Part shown: in pieces, positions 1-13,291 of the stretch
Numbering within the stretch: position 1 is the first letter of the stretch
Layout: every line of letters begins with the position of its first letter
Source: Zerene cesonia
Lineage: Eukaryota > Arthropoda > Insecta > Lepidoptera > Pieridae
DNA: 64,000 bases
Direction of reading: 5' to 3'
Assembly: GCF_012273895.1 (NCBI RefSeq)
Contig: NC_052126.1
Coordinates: 3,051,218-3,115,217 of the forward strand
The notes under the pieces: model-generated
Database searches by the model: none
The model's input: only the letters and a program-made list of their open reading frames with translations
Told to the model about the DNA's origin: nothing
Program-made: the position numbers and the translations under genes

Positions 1-1110
1 TTTTTTTTTCAACCAGCATACATTTAGTGCAACATGTATGCTGAGTAAGATTTCTTCGATCATTCACAATATGTCTTTTGAATGTTCCGAAAATATTGTA
101 AACATATCAATAATATGAATCTAATATAGACATTATGGAAAATATTCAATTAGCGCTGCATATACTTGAGACTTAAATATGCAAATGCAACATATAAACC
201 GGTCTCTATTAATGAGTGCACATCCAATCTCAAGTTATTAATTAAGTTGTATAAATTGTTATTATTTTGAAGGTATTTTGTTGCTATCCTACTAATATTG
301 TAAGTGGAATGAAATTTATATATGAATTTTCTAGCTGGACAACTGGAATAACATATAGGCTTTTTATCCTATATTCCTATGGGATACAGACCTACGCGGG
401 TGAAACCGCGGGGCGCAACTAGTTTTCAATAATTAGATTCATATATAGAAACCAAAATTCAATATGCAATAATATGGATTTTTCAGAATTCTCTATTAAG
501 TGATGGTAAATTAGTAAATGTTAAAACTATATTACGATAATTCAAAAATGCTTCTATAAGAAGTCTAATCGATTTATTAAATGTGTAAATTTCAGTTTAA
601 GCAAAGAAAACGACTAAAAAAAACCAGCAAGCAGCAAAAAAAAGTTGTGTTTATGTTTGTTTTTGGTTTGAAGAATCAAAAGCACCCTTACCTATAAGGT
701 TTTTATAGGCACATCAAATTTATAAATATCTGTTGACCTTTTTCACTCTCATGTAATTTTTTAACCTAGTTTTATGATACACTGATAAAAACCACATTTG
801 AGCTTTTTTTATTAACCCCCTTAGCCCAGGGGCCCCATATAATAGATATGGCTGATACAGGAGTAGCTACGCTCCTGGAGATAAGCTAGATATAAATTGG
901 TATGATTTATACACATAATATTATGGTAGAAATTTCACAATTTACTATACCTTTCCTTTTATGTTCCTGATTTTATATTATATAATAAGCAATAAATAAA
1001 CATATTACAATTTGGGAATCTATATTGTTGTTGGAAATTTAATTTTAAAGTAATAAACAAAACCTATCCTTCAAACTGTGTAATCAATATTCAACCTCTT
1101 CAAGTCTCAC
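1..1110. other. Non-coding left flank (Trmo intron or 3' region) with repeats
   Basis: No exon could be supported here. The stretch lies downstream of the last visible Trmo splice donor on the minus strand, so it is probably intron. It is very AT-rich and carries a short Helitron at 287-422 and an unclassified GC-richer patch at about 815-890 that looks like a fragment of an interspersed repeat. The remaining Trmo exons are probably further left, outside the window. Confidence 0.6.
287..422 (+). mobile_element. Short non-autonomous Helitron (Lep1-like family)
   Basis: The copy begins TCCTACTAATATT and ends in CTAG, flanked by A on the left and T on the right, as expected for Helitron insertion between A and T. 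A GC-rich hairpin (GCGGGTGAAACCGCG) lies just inside the 3' end. Related copies are at 10428-10644, 46486-46686 and 50867-51065. This one is internally deleted compared with those. Confidence 0.7.
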
Positions 1111-2293
1111 CTTCCACACTGTGTATTTTGACCAAAGACAAGCCTATTGGACACGGCCTGTGTGGTGATCTTGTTGAAAACACACCTCTTCTTTCACCTG
1201 CAAGACGTGGGGGGGACACCTTAGCTGGTACATTGTTACTAGCCGTAGAGTGAAAGTGGAATATTATCCTGAAAATTTTTATGTAATGATGAAGATGAAA
1301 ATTAGTACATTAAAATGAGGACAAATTGTATGTGTACTTGTAAGATATATATTATGAACAATAAGCCCTTTTTGATCAACCAACATCCCAAAAATGAAAG
1401 AGGTTCTCATGATGACTAAATCTTATTTTTGTATAAAATCATTATTTTATTTATTATATATGGGTACTGGACAAAATAATTTTTATAATTTTTAACAATC
1501 TGTCTTCTGAGAGATATTGCTTGAGGCAATAAACTTTACTGTTTGTTTAAAATTAAAATTACATTACTGATGTAAAACGGTTATTGCTTATTGATTTTAT
1601 AAAGAAAAATGTACATACCACATATGAGAAAACTCTTCCAATCCACTTAAAGCATGTTCTGGATTATTAAATGTATCTGTATTGATGACAACCACACCTT
1701 TAGCCTGAGATAGCACTGAAGGCTGTCTAGGCACTGCCCTTTTATTCTCAAAAGCTGTTTCAATGAATCCAATGGGGCTGTATGTTATATTGTCTGTGTC
1801 AGTTGGAATTACATTCTCTGATTCTTGTCTTGGATTGTGCTGTGTAGCTACAAATTGTTTAATATATTTAATTATTATTGTATTTATAGTTTAATTTTAA
1901 TTGTTTATAGCATTAGAATAAACAGCCAGTGCATTAAATTGCCTTCTTAGGACAGTTGTCGTAGATAAGACATATTGATCACTCAGAACAGTTAAAAGAG
2001 ATTATTATCTTATTACATAAATATTTGTTATTTAAATTACCTTTCTCGGCACATTTATCGCATCGAAGATCTCTCAAAAACCCCTTTATTTCTTTAATTT
2101 CCTTAAGGTGTTCATGTTTAAGAGCAGAAATGCGTTGCCTAATGAAAAGAATAATGTTTTAATTTAAATTGGAATGATTGAGGCAACTTTTCATACAAAA
2201 TTATCACAAAATGCATCCCCCTTACCTTAAATTTTTGATTTCTGTTCTTGCTAAAATAATTTGATTTTGGCAATATTCTATATTTTCAGACAT
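1111..2293 (-). CDS. Trmo: tRNA (adenine37-N6)-methyltransferase, Trmo family (5' part)
   Basis: Exons (minus strand): 2226-2293, 2041-2138, 1619-1847, 1111-1268; phases join cleanly to give the first 184 codons. The family (TsaA/UPF0066, TRMO) adds the N6-methyl group to t6A37 of ANN-decoding tRNAs using S-adenosylmethionine. Diagnostic stretches are SPIGFIETAFENKRAVPRQP, the FNNPEHALSGLEEFSH block, and the family signature RSPHRPCPIGLSLVKI, which forms the SAM site at the knotted beta-barrel. The first ~60 residues are a helical, charged leader with a CxxC. The ATG at 2293-2291 opens the first exon, which has no upstream in-frame alternative that I could see. The C-terminal third is missing because exons continue past the left edge. 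It is head-to-head with exu. Confidence 0.88.
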
Positions 2294-4054
2294 TTTAAAT
2301 CAAGTTGTCATGTAGATAGGTATGTGATAAAGAATGTATTAGTCAGTGCCTTGTCCAATTTTAACAATTAAATACAAAATTCACAATAAAAATTACAAAA
2401 TAATGCTCAGTTTTCACCTCTAATTAGTTGTCAATTGTCAATTTTCATATGTCATTTTATTAGAATATCCGTATTCCGTAGCATAGGTATCCATAGACCG
2501 TTCTGTGTGATAGACATAGAAAAATATTATTTGGCAGAATTAAGCTTACCATAAGAGAAAAAAATTACAGGATTGTCAATGACAATATTCGTTCAAACCG
2601 ATACGAGGTATATTATATATATCGCTAGCTCGTTACGAATTAACTAGCTCTGAATTCTGCTTGTAATTTTTTTTCATATTGTAATGACAATTCAGCTTGC
2701 CATCGGCGAGATCGTAGTCAAACGCTGCCCTATTATCAAATATAAAAAAATAGAGAAAATCAAACTTCCACCGAGTTTTTAAAAATCTGACACTATCCCG
2801 CGTGTTTCATTTATATGTTACGTGAGATTATTTCATGCAACACGTTAATATAAATATAAGCTGACGCAATCGGTACGAGCAAAACGTATCTCTTAACTAG
2901 CTTTGTAAAGTGTGAAGCTTGTAATTTAACTCGCGAAATGCAAATATAAAAACATTTGTTAATCTTCTTTAAAGTGAAGCTCAATTTAATCTTTGTTTAT
3001 GTAAGTTTAAGCAGCGTTCAACAGGAAAAGATTCATTAAGTCGTCGGTTATTGGTCAAATGAGTATGGGTCCTCGTAATCAACTTAAATACATGATCATC
3101 ACCTATTTTTTATTTTATCCAACTATACAAATTATTTCTATGATATTAAAATATAAATATGTTTCTTTTAAACTATCTGAATTGATTTTTTTAAATAAAA
3201 GTATAAAAATTATCTGTATCAAAAAGGATAGATTATAGAATCACGTTTTAGTACTATTATTATATTGCTTGCGTTTTTCCGATTGCGGCACACGTGCTGT
3301 GCTAAGTTGATTGTGATATTTTTTAAATATATTTCTATTTTGCTGTTAATATAGAGTAGCAATATATCTCATATTTTGAGATAATAAACTTGTTATTGTT
3401 GAAGAAACATCGTAATAAAAGTAAGTTATTTATGATTTATTTTGACATGTTGGGGTGGGGCAAAATGTCCTCAGAAAAGATAGCCACGTGTCCTATTTTC
3501 TATTTATTTTTCTCATTATTCTGATTAATTGAATGTTAAAAATAGATTAGTTTGGTGTATAATTATTGTCGACCATTTATTTTGGTTACTATGACAATAT
3601 GAGTCAGGTTTAAAAAAAAGTGATAGCATCAATCGATTGGCTTTTACTGGTTGTTTTAGAGCGGCATGAATGTTTTATAGGTTGTAAATTTTAATCTAAT
3701 AAGAAAAATAAATTGAAATAGCGATCACATGTGCAAATTATTTTATTTTTATCTAGTGTGTACTTATTTGTTTCTGACATATTCTCTTCTATCATTATTT
3801 ATAAATAGACTTGATTCATTATGTATGTAAACTAAAGTTCAATCCATATGATAGGCAAATATTTACTTACCAGGTGTTTAACTGCATATTTATTATTCAT
3901 AGAATTTACTAGAATCTTCTTAATTTTTAAGTACCCTCAAATATTTTTTTGTTTTTCTATCTATAGTATTTTTTTTATGTAGACAAGTCAAAGTTTTTTG
4001 AAACTACAGTTGCTAATTTGGATTTTGTTAAATTGCAGTTAGACTTTAGTGTAC
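2294..4054. promoter_or_regulatory. Divergent intergenic region between Trmo and exu
   Basis: AT-rich, no supported coding exon. It separates two divergent genes and should hold both promoters. A palindromic E-box CACGTG is at 3291-3296. A likely exu 5' UTR exon ends with the donor AAA|GTAAGTT near 3419-3420 and would splice to the acceptor at 4038, just 16 nt before the exu ATG. These are inferences from splice signals only; no transcript evidence is available. Confidence 0.45.
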
Positions 4055-7000
4055 ATGGCAATGGTTTCTGAAGCCAAGGTGAATGGTAATGATACACCTA
4101 TGGAGGTGTTGCCTGCACTGGCAGAGAAGCCAGCTGGCTTGCCACCGGGCAAGTATTCATTAGTAGGATGGGACATGGATACAACGGGCAGGAGGCTCAT
4201 TGATGAGGTGGGATACTAAATTATAGTGTATTTTTTTATCATTCGTTGACTGCTAGTGTTAAAAAATATATTTATGGTTCATAATTATTAAATATTTATT
4301 TTTTCATTTATTCATGCTTTATTGCACTGGATAAAATTATAAATTTAAATTTAACCTGTGGTACACATACAGCCTTTGTCACTCAGTAAAGTTGCAGCTT
4401 TCCAATAGTAAAATAATTTTTAACAATTATCAAAGAACATACAAACAAATCAGTATAGATGGCAGTCTCATAGCTAAATAGCAATTTCTTGCTTCCATAT
4501 ATTCATTATTGCTATAGTAGGCTCTATCAACTAAAACATATTTATATAGGTTTTAAAGTTGTTTTTTATAAAATAAAATTCTGTTATAAAAGCATATAGC
4601 TTTACTTCCGACTTTTTGTGTAACATTTTGTGATAGAAGAAAATTTTAAATAAATGACCCTCTTTCTCTATCACCAGATATGTCAAATAGCTGCATATAC
4701 CCCAAAACAGACTTACTCGCAATATATAATGCCATATGGTGACTTGAATCCAGGAGCGAGACGAAGGCATAATGTAAGAGTGGTTACTGTTGGTAGATAT
4801 AGGATGTTGAAGGATACTGTTACACATAAGGTGAGAATTTATTTCTAGTAAGTAAGATTATTTCAAATAAATCAGGTAAATCCTTTCCCTAAATCTATGA
4901 AAATTTTATTCTGGTTTTGATTCTTTTACTTTTAAATCATGACCTTACAACTAGTAATTTGTATTTTGAATAAGAATAATATTTGCATAAGTAATAACAT
5001 GTTTAATTAATAACTATGATAAATCACTGAAATTCAATTATTTTGTCTTTAGTTTTGGTTTAATAGACTTGTTAATATATTGTTATATTAATAAAATTTA
5101 TGCTTTTGTAGATTTTGAAGACAAAGTCTGAAATATCTGCCTTAACAGACTTTCTTGATTGGTTGGAGAAGGAGAAGGGAGATGGTAGCATTATTTTAAT
5201 TTACCATGAACCAAGACGCCTTAGTCCTACAATGCTTCTGGAAGCCCTTACTCGGTAAACTAATATGTTCTAGCCATTTCTTTTTGCTATTGCGTTGTTC
5301 TTTGTTCCTTTTTCTCTCAGTATATAATAAATCTAGCAGTAAATCTGTATATGTATGTGGATAGTTATTAATGTCTGTAGTTGACTTTGTTTACAATTCA
5401 TATAAAATGGAGAAATATAATGATTCTATTTTATTAAAGTGTGGGACCTTACACATTTGTAGCTCTAGCTCCTTTGTTTTGTGCTGTTTAACACCCTTTT
5501 AGGATTAAAGTCTTTATTGACTAACAAGAAAAATTTGTTCACTTATAAGGAGTTACATGCACCATCTTAATTTATACATATATCTCTAGTTTAAGGTAAT
5601 ATTATATGTATCAACATTTGACACCTTAGATCTTATGGACTTTTCCAAACTAATAGTGTAAAAACATGTTTTCTCATAAAAACCATTGGACCCTTTACAA
5701 AAATTCTTGCACAATTAGAAAGCTGAGCATCTTTATTGTGTAACATGGACTACATGTTTATCACAGGCAAATGGCTAGTTGATATATAAATTAATATGAA
5801 TCTTGAATGGCGTTTTTGTGATTTAGATTTAGATGGTTGAAGAATTGTATTTAAGGGTTTAGTGAATAACTAATTTATGCATGAATCAAATAAATAAATA
5901 AGTAAATAAATATTGTACCCATTTTTATGAAAATTGTGCAGATGGAAAAGTAAGAAACTTGCCACACTTATAGTATACTACCAGAAATCCACAGCTACAC
6001 CAAGCTGTAACGGTGGATCTACTCTTTACCCATAAAAATTCATTAAATTAATAAAATAATAGGTATAACACACACACACCCATACCCATATAGAACTTTG
6101 TCTTTTGATGTCTATAGTTAGACAGCAAGTAAAGTGAAATTAATTTAATTTCTAATTGATAATGTTCATTATTATAATTACTTAAACTGCACATAAAATT
6201 AACTTACAAACTAATAAACATTTATTGTTGCAGTTATAAGCTATTGGACCGGTTCAAGACAATAGTGGCTGGTTTCACAGACAGCTACGCCCTAGCTGCG
6301 GAGAAGTGCAAGTCGACGGTTAAGTCTGTGTCGTTGCGAGTGCTCGCGCGAGTGTTGCTAGATGCAGACACGTTGTCCGTGGACAGCGCGCTCGATAGGG
6401 CAACCGCGGCTTATCGGATTGTCGAGCATTTGTCGCAGAGTAAGCGCGCATGTTTTCGATAATATTATACAGTTTAGCTAACTTCTTTGACTTCTTTAAT
6501 TACATTATGTCCATTTTTTTCTTTCATTTTCATGTCCAAGTTTAATAACGGAACATTATCTTTAATACTAAGGGCAATTTTAATTCTTATTTTTAATATT
6601 GAAAAAAAAAAATGCAGTAAAATGTACGAATTATTATAGATATAGTTACTAAATAATAGATAATGTGACCTGTAAAAACTAATTTATATAATTTATTAAT
6701 GGATGTTATTTTAAATGTCTGTTTTTTTTTTTATTTAGGTGAGCAGCAAGAAGTTGGCGGTGGGGGTGAAGGGTCAGCGGCCAGCAAGGACATGGTGGAA
6801 ACCGCCCGCGCCTGGGCCAGACCTGTTCACACAGAGTTGGAGGCCTTAGATAATCTTAAGAAACTCTTAGAAAGGTGAGTAAAGAATAATTTTTCTGAAG
6901 AAATTATGTACACAACATATACATGAAATAATAGTTATCCATAAAAAAAGTTATGCATTATATTGATTAAAATATTTCGATACAAATTTGATGATTTAAT

Positions 7001-8293
7001 ATGAAAAGCTGTGTGTTACACCGTTTCCAGACAGAACACGTTCCGACCGGTGTTCGCGCCGCTACTGCGGCTCGCGCGGCCGGAGCGCAAGCGCGTCACG
7101 CAGCTGCGGCGGCTGCTCGCCGACGCGGGCCTGCTGTACGAGCAGCTGCGCGCCGCCTGGCAGGAGCAGCAGGTCGCCGGTGAGTGTGTGATGACACCCT
7201 TACGTGTACTCAATTGCTGAGATTGCTGCCCATGACTAGTTAGACTGTGACATATAAGAGGAGTGCTGTTTTTAACTGGCGCTGGTCACCCCTGTGTGTT
7301 TGATGTAGTTCTTGAGATTAGCTGCATGTGAGTGCTCATATTTCCTTCATAAGTTAGAAAATGTCCACAGTCAGTGAGCCTATCACTTACCCTATATGCA
7401 ATTCAGCGCCAAAAAGAAATTCATTTATAACAATTACATAATTGCAAACTAAATTCCAGGGCTAGAGAAACAACTGGCAGCGTTGTCGGTATCGGCTAAA
7501 GAAGAGGACATTAAGGAGCTGATAGAAATATTCGACTGTCACTTTGACCCCGCCAAAGAGCCGAAAGCTCCACAGCCAAGACCCAATATCAAAAACCGAG
7601 TAAGTTGTAAAAACTTTTATTCTGCACAAATATTAATATTCCTAAAATTTGTGTATCTATTTAAATTGGTGAACCATTAATTTATTAATAATTTAACTTT
7701 TGATTGTATTTGAAGGGCTGAAAAAAGTATCATGTTATATACATTTAAATTAACTGATATTGTCCCACAGACAACGTCGTCAGCGGGCGAGGCAGGCGAG
7801 ACGGGCGAAGCGGAGGGCAGTACCAGTGAGTCGCAGAAGAGCTCCGAGCAGAACTCGCCCACCAAGACCAACGGTAATGTCTTTACTTTATGGTATTTGT
7901 TTTTCTCAAATAAATTTATTTTTTTAGTTTATAATAAAACAACAAATTGCACAAAAAATTGTAATTTAGGTATATAATTTAACTGTATAATAATGATACG
8001 ACATGTATTATTGCACCCATCCAAAGCCAGGACAGATTGCTAGTATGTTATATAATTGAACATTATTAACTTATTCATTTACGCCATGACAATTGATATA
8101 CATAAAATAATTTTCAGTTATATTATTACTTTAATTAATTAATGAATTGAGTACATATTATTACATATTGTGGACAAAAAAATTTACTTTTGTGAAACAT
8201 GGGCCTTTTATGGGCCTTTTACATAATTTTTATTTTCTTTCAGATGTGACAGCTAACTCTGATCAAAAGACAGAAGCGGTGGCCGCAAACTAA
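4055..8293 (+). CDS. exu: Exuperantia (maternal mRNA localisation protein)
   Basis: Nine coding exons: 4055-4207, 4678-4830, 5112-5254, 6234-6439, 6739-6874, 7031-7179, 7460-7599, 7771-7873, 8244-8293; total 410 aa. In Drosophila Exu is an RNA-binding ribonucleoprotein component needed to localise bicoid and oskar mRNAs in the oocyte and for spermatogenesis. The N-terminal half is an exonuclease-like (DEDD-fold, reported catalytically inactive) domain, recognised by GKYSLVGWDMDTTGRRLID, AAYTPKQTYSQYIMPYGDLN and RRHNVRVVTVGRYRML. The middle (LLDRFKTIVAGFTDSYALA onward) carries the SAM-like region, and FRPVF is conserved. The tail is short, acidic and Ser/Glu-rich. The protein is about 120 residues shorter than the fly protein, mainly from a shorter disordered C-terminus. 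The ATG follows a splice acceptor by 16 nt; a second in-frame Met is two codons later. Confidence 0.93.
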
Positions 8294-9060
8294 CAAACTT
8301 ACTCTTACCAAGCAAGCTTACTCTTAACATTACTATCATTTAGCATCGGCCATAGAGATGTGACAAACATTTATTCGTATTATACACCTAGGTTAAGTCC
8401 ACCATGGAATTGAATTATTTGTTTTGCATGCATTGGTGATCCTGTTTACATTTATTTATTGTTTATTTTTCTGTTAACCCCCCACAATTTTTGCTTAAAA
8501 CTTAGAAACATGTAGTAATGAGTGCCTTAGCAACTCAGTAATAATAAGATGTAACGTTTTATATATTCATTATGTTGATGGAGTCGATTTTATTTTGTTT
8601 TCAGCCATTTTTGGCGGTCTGTGAAATATCAGCTTTGCTGGTTTTAATATAAGGGTTGTTGCAAATATCGTACTTTTTTTTTGCGCGTGCGAATAGCTTT
8701 TAACTTTTTATTAGATAAAGTACAATTTTACGTACTCCTTTATTTATATAGAGATGAAATTGTTTTATTTATTTTAAAGAGCAATTTAAGTAACGGATGG
8801 ACTGATTTTTGCATCCAATTTTATTTATTTCCTTTTTTTTTCCTTTATTTTAAAGTAACGCATTTCGCTATACTAATTCGTCGCATATTATACTCTGCCA
8901 TAGAGTAAGTTAAACTTTACCACATACCTTACGAGTGTGTACCTATTAACTTACATCTAATTTAGTTAATTTTAACATAGACTGTACATATAATTTAATT
9001 TCTTATTTTGTTCAGATCTCTAATAAATATGTAAGTCTACATTTTTTGTTTCATTTTAAG
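8294..9060 (+). other. exu 3' UTR with poly(A) signal
   Basis: AT-rich, no coding signal. A canonical AATAAA at 9022-9027 followed by a T-rich stretch is the best cleavage signal. The next gene, Ski6, converges from the right with its stop codon at 9244, so fewer than about 200 nt separate the two 3' ends. Confidence 0.6.
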
Positions 9061-9237
9061 CCCACAAAGAAAACCTTATCATTTGAGATTATCCTAAAAG
9101 TCTTCTATAAAATTTCTATAGCACATCAGTTATATCTGATGAATCAAAAATGTTGTAAAACATCATCATACAGCTTCACTTGCTTTAGTTGTTGTGAGTT
9201 TTAAATTGAATGGAAAGAAATATCGATAGATCATTAA

Positions 9238-9243
9238 TTTATT
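9238..9243 (-). terminator. Candidate Ski6 poly(A) signal abutting the stop codon
   Basis: On the minus strand AATAAA begins on the very next base after the TGA stop (9246-9244). If used, the 3' UTR would be only about 15-30 nt. No better signal is obvious in the following 150 nt on that strand. Confidence 0.5.
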
Positions 9244-12200
9244 TCATATCGTCACAACATCTTGTTTCGTCCAACCTTCAGCTAAATGTTCTCTGACAGC
9301 TTTGTCGAGGATTACCTGTAAAATGATTACAATACTTTTAAGAATTATTTACGTTATTGACAGTGGTTTTACAAATAATGTTTAAGTCTTAGAAAAAGTT
9401 TATTCAAATATTTAATGCGATTAATTTAAAAATATATATAATATTATATTGGACTCCACATTATAGTGCCTCGAATTAAAAACGATACTTTTGTCTGTAT
9501 ATTATAGTTTTGTTAGTATTCAAACAAATTACCTCAATATCTCTGCAGCCTTGCATTGCTCTACTTAAAACAACTTCAAAATAATCCATGTGCAGTCTGT
9601 GGGACATTTCAAGTAATGCTATGCTACCTGGAATAGAATGGAGGTATGCTGTTTTTTACTTTGACGTCAATTTAAACTAAATGACGATGTCAAGTGTATA
9701 TATTAAACTCTTTTCTCTTGTTATAAGAATTTGGATATCTAATTGAATTTAAGAATAATACAATAAATGGTAATATAATTGTGTTTAATATATTGTAATA
9801 AGTGTACACAAAAACATACAAAATATTTGAATGAATTATGAACATACATTTAGTCTTAAATGCCCTCTTTTTAGCAGTTATTTAGTAATTAAGTCTTCCT
9901 ACTATGTGCTCATAACTTGATGCAACCTCACGTACGAATTCGCGAGAAAATCTTACTGTGTGTTTGTGTCTGGAAAAGAAGTATAAAACCTTTTTTCTGC
10001 CACAGTGAAACATTTCGCTTTAATTAAACAGTTTCGATACATATTGCTGATTCCTTTGACCACATGGGTGATTCCGCGGGTATATATATATATATATATA
10101 TACACTACTAGTTACATATAATCCTTACACATCTTGATTTATTTCTCCTCCTATAATCTTACCTGTACTCGGCAAAGCAGCCACCGTCAAACAAATCCCC
10201 CCCGCCGCCTCTTCCACATGTCCTACGTCCAACAGCGCTTCGGGCTTACTGCCTTGCCACGCCACGGACGAGGAGCACGCGCACGCGTACGCGCGGAGCG
10301 GTACGCCGGCGTCTATGAGGGCTAGGGTCGCTGCGTTCACGCATGCGCAGTACGCGCCGCCATCTGCCTGAAGTTGTTTTTTTAATGACTTTTAGGCTGT
10401 TTTGATTTTATTATCTTTATATATAAACTAACTGCGACCCACGGGTTCGTTTACGTAAGTCTGTATTCCGTAGGAATATCGGGATAAAAAGTTGCCTACG
10501 TGTTATTCCAGTTGTCCAGCTATCTAGAAACTAAAATTTCATTGCAATCGGTTCAGCAGTTTTTGCGTGAAAGAGTAACAAACATACATACACAGTCATA
10601 TACATCCATCATCATATAATTTCGCATTTATAAAATCAGTAGGATTATTATTTATCCGCTATGGACTCCTAAACTGATCCGATTTAAATGTAACTTAGCA
10701 CATTGTATATCCAACTTGAAAGATAAAAGAGTCGATATATCAATAATGAAATATAGGACTACCTGGGCAGGGCAAGGAAACATTCAGAAAATGGCACTAC
10801 AATACCCTTAAATTTGGTCCATTTCACTGTTTCAATATCAAAATTCAATATTCAAATAGATTTCATTCTGAAGCATATTATACTTCAATACTGCTAAATA
10901 ATTACACTGTAATTATTAATTTTCAAGAAATTTGTATACAGTTTTGCAATTGAATGCTTTATTCATTAGGTACAATATTTTTATACCTGTAACACTTCAA
11001 CATAAATGTCAATCTGTGATCTAGGATACAATTCTGTTTTGATGGCTGCAGATAAAGCTTGCCTCAAATGCAGAGACATTTCCTGTGATTTACGGTCACC
11101 TCTAGGTCTGTTTTTTCTTTCACCTAAAATCATTAACAAAATATATGTAATGCATAACATATCAGCTATCATTAATTCAGACTATGGGATTTAATTGTTA
11201 AGCAATATCAAATTTGTTTAGCAGCATTTGACCATGTACAATAAGTCTTTAAAATCAACTATGAGACAATTTATGTATTAATTTGAATATATTATTTAAG
11301 ACAATTTAAATAGCATAATACTATAGTAACAAAGGATCATGTTTTATTTATTATTTATTATCCATTATCCACATATCCACATATTACCATCCATCCATAC
11401 TCAAATACTTCCCCAATAATATGTGATGTGTACAGGCCCATTATTTGTTGAAATAATTTTTTAATAGGTACCTGTTGAAAATGTGGCCATACTGTATTGA
11501 CAGTTAACAACAACACCCTCTGTGGACATTTTTGATTTTGCTGCCTGGAAAAAAAAAAAAAATTGATTGTGATTGAGAATATTATCATTGAAAATTATGG
11601 ATATTAGCTTTAAATATTTACATGTGCTCAGTACAAGTCCTAAAATATTAAATAAAGAATGAGGCAATTAATACAGAATTTTAAAAAGATCTAATCTATC
11701 AATTTTCGAGAGGAATGTTGAAATAGATCTTGATTAAACCTTTGAAAAAAAAAGTAATAACATTTTGAAAATTAATGTGATGTTAGAATTATACATTTTT
11801 ATTGTTCTTTTATTAACAATAGGTGAGCTTGTCTTGAGTCTGACACTACCAAATGCTTAGGATCATTCTGATACTGAATACATCTATCTATCTTAATATA
11901 TAAAATTCTCGTGTCACAGTTTTCGTTGCCATACTCCTCCGAAACGGCTTGACCGATTTTGATGAAATTTTTTGTGCTTATCCGGTACCTATGAGAATCG
12001 GCCAACATCTATTTTTTATCCCCCTATATGATCAGAGTAAGGCAGAACAGCGTTTGCCGGGTGCAGCTAGTGTATATATACATAAGGAATCAAAATACTA
12101 ATAGCTAACCTGATGTGGACCGTAGACAGCTGCTAACACTTTTGTATTACCTTGTTCTAAATAGGCACTTCCATCTGGTTGCGTAAAAACACCAAGTTTA

Positions 12201-12280
12201 CATCTTATCCGGCGTAATTCGTCCGGTCTTCGACCATCTAACCGCAAACCCTGGCTAGATAGTAAATCGGGACCAGGCAT
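9244..12280 (-). CDS. Ski6: Exosome complex core subunit RRP41 (Ski6/EXOSC4)
   Basis: Six exons (minus): 12110-12280, 11472-11544, 10987-11123, 10163-10367, 9533-9627, 9244-9315; 250 aa, the usual family length. RRP41 is an RNase PH-fold subunit of the hexameric ring of the RNA exosome, which threads RNA to catalytic subunits for 3'-5' decay and processing in nucleus and cytoplasm. Recognised by LRLDGRRPDELRRI, GNTKVLAAVYGPH, VNCQYSMATFSTGERK, RPRGDRKSQEMSLHLRQAL, LYPRSQIDIYVEVLQADGG, CVNAATLALIDAGVP and the C-terminal SHRLHMDYFEVVL block. Start chosen at the ATG opening MPGPDLLSSQG, matching the family N-terminus. Two introns carry Helitron insertions. The gene is head-to-head with p66 and tail-to-tail with exu. 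Confidence 0.95.
10428..10644 (-). mobile_element. Lep1-like non-autonomous Helitron in Ski6 intron
   Basis: Reads in minus orientation from TCCTACTGATTTTATAAATG to the GC-rich hairpin end CCCGTGGGTCGCAG; the final CTAG has decayed to TTAG. Internal sequence (CAGTTGTCCAGC, TTGCGTGAAAGAGTAACAAA on the plus strand) matches the copy at 46486-46686. Confidence 0.65.
11891..12070 (+). mobile_element. Non-autonomous Helitron, second family, in Ski6 intron 1
   Basis: Begins TCTTAATATATAAAATTCTC and ends GGTGCAGCTAG followed by T. Related copies with the same ends are at 39842-40018, 41540-41719 and 55490-55628. It lies only about 40 nt past the Ski6 exon 1 donor. Confidence 0.65.
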
Positions 12281-13291
12281 AGCTACGTAGCAAATTGTGT
12301 ATATTTCACCACATACAGCAAAAAACGATTTTTAAATGTAATTATCTTTTTTTAAGTATTTTGTTTTTGTATTCTCACATGTCACAACATAAGTCATAAC
12401 CTACAATGCCTACATTAGCTAAATTTGAGCCAAAGAGCAGTATTATATTACAGACTATGAACAAGACAAACTAGACTGTGCACCAAGAAATATTTATTTT
12501 GATAAAGTTTGACCTATTCATAAGTAAATAACATAAGTAAATATATATATCCATAAGTAGTTATAACATAAGTAAATTGAAATCTACGAGATAATTTATA
12601 AAAAAATTTTTATCACATGTAAACTAGTCTATCCCGAATATGATAGGTCATATTTTCTTATATTAGGATTATAAACATCAGTATTAATGTAAAAATGTAC
12701 AATATGTCAACTTAATAATTTCGTAATAAGATTTTTTTAGAATAAGAGGTTAATTTTGTTCCTTTTTTCTATTCTGTTACAGGACCATTTTTTTGATCTG
12801 TTGATATACAGTTATCTGTATTTTGCGTCTGCTCGTTGATCAGATATTTTGTGAATTAAATAATTTATTAGTATTGCATCTCTCCAAATTTTATAATATT
12901 TTCTAATATGCAAAAGTGACTATGAACTTGTGTCTTAGAAGATCAAGTTAATATATTATTTATTCAAAACTATTTTTCAATATTGGTAAATTTAATGTTG
13001 TTGTGGCATAGAAATTAGGATCTATTGTCAAACTGTCATCAATCATCCCTGAAGCCCTCTGGATGGTTGTGACCTGTGATTTGTGTTGATCTAAATATTT
13101 GATTTTTATTAACACTTTCTAAGTGTAAATTGAAGTTTTGTGGTAAACATGAAGAAGTAACGCAAAGCAATATAAAAAAACTATTAATTTGATGTTATTA
13201 TGATACGCCGCATGTTTATTTAGTGTCAACTAATTGAGAAGTATCGATTTTCGTAGTGATTGTATAATTTCGGCTATTTGTTCAGACAACA
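12281..13291. promoter_or_regulatory. Divergent intergenic region between Ski6 and p66
   Basis: About 1 kb of AT-rich DNA without a supported exon. It separates two head-to-head genes and should contain both promoters and 5' UTRs. I see no TATA box or known factor site that I would defend. Confidence 0.5.

Noticed and set aside
10083..10103. (TA)n tract as a regulatory element
   Set aside because: Simple microsatellite inside a Ski6 intron; similar tracts occur at 47491-47520 and 58893-58905.
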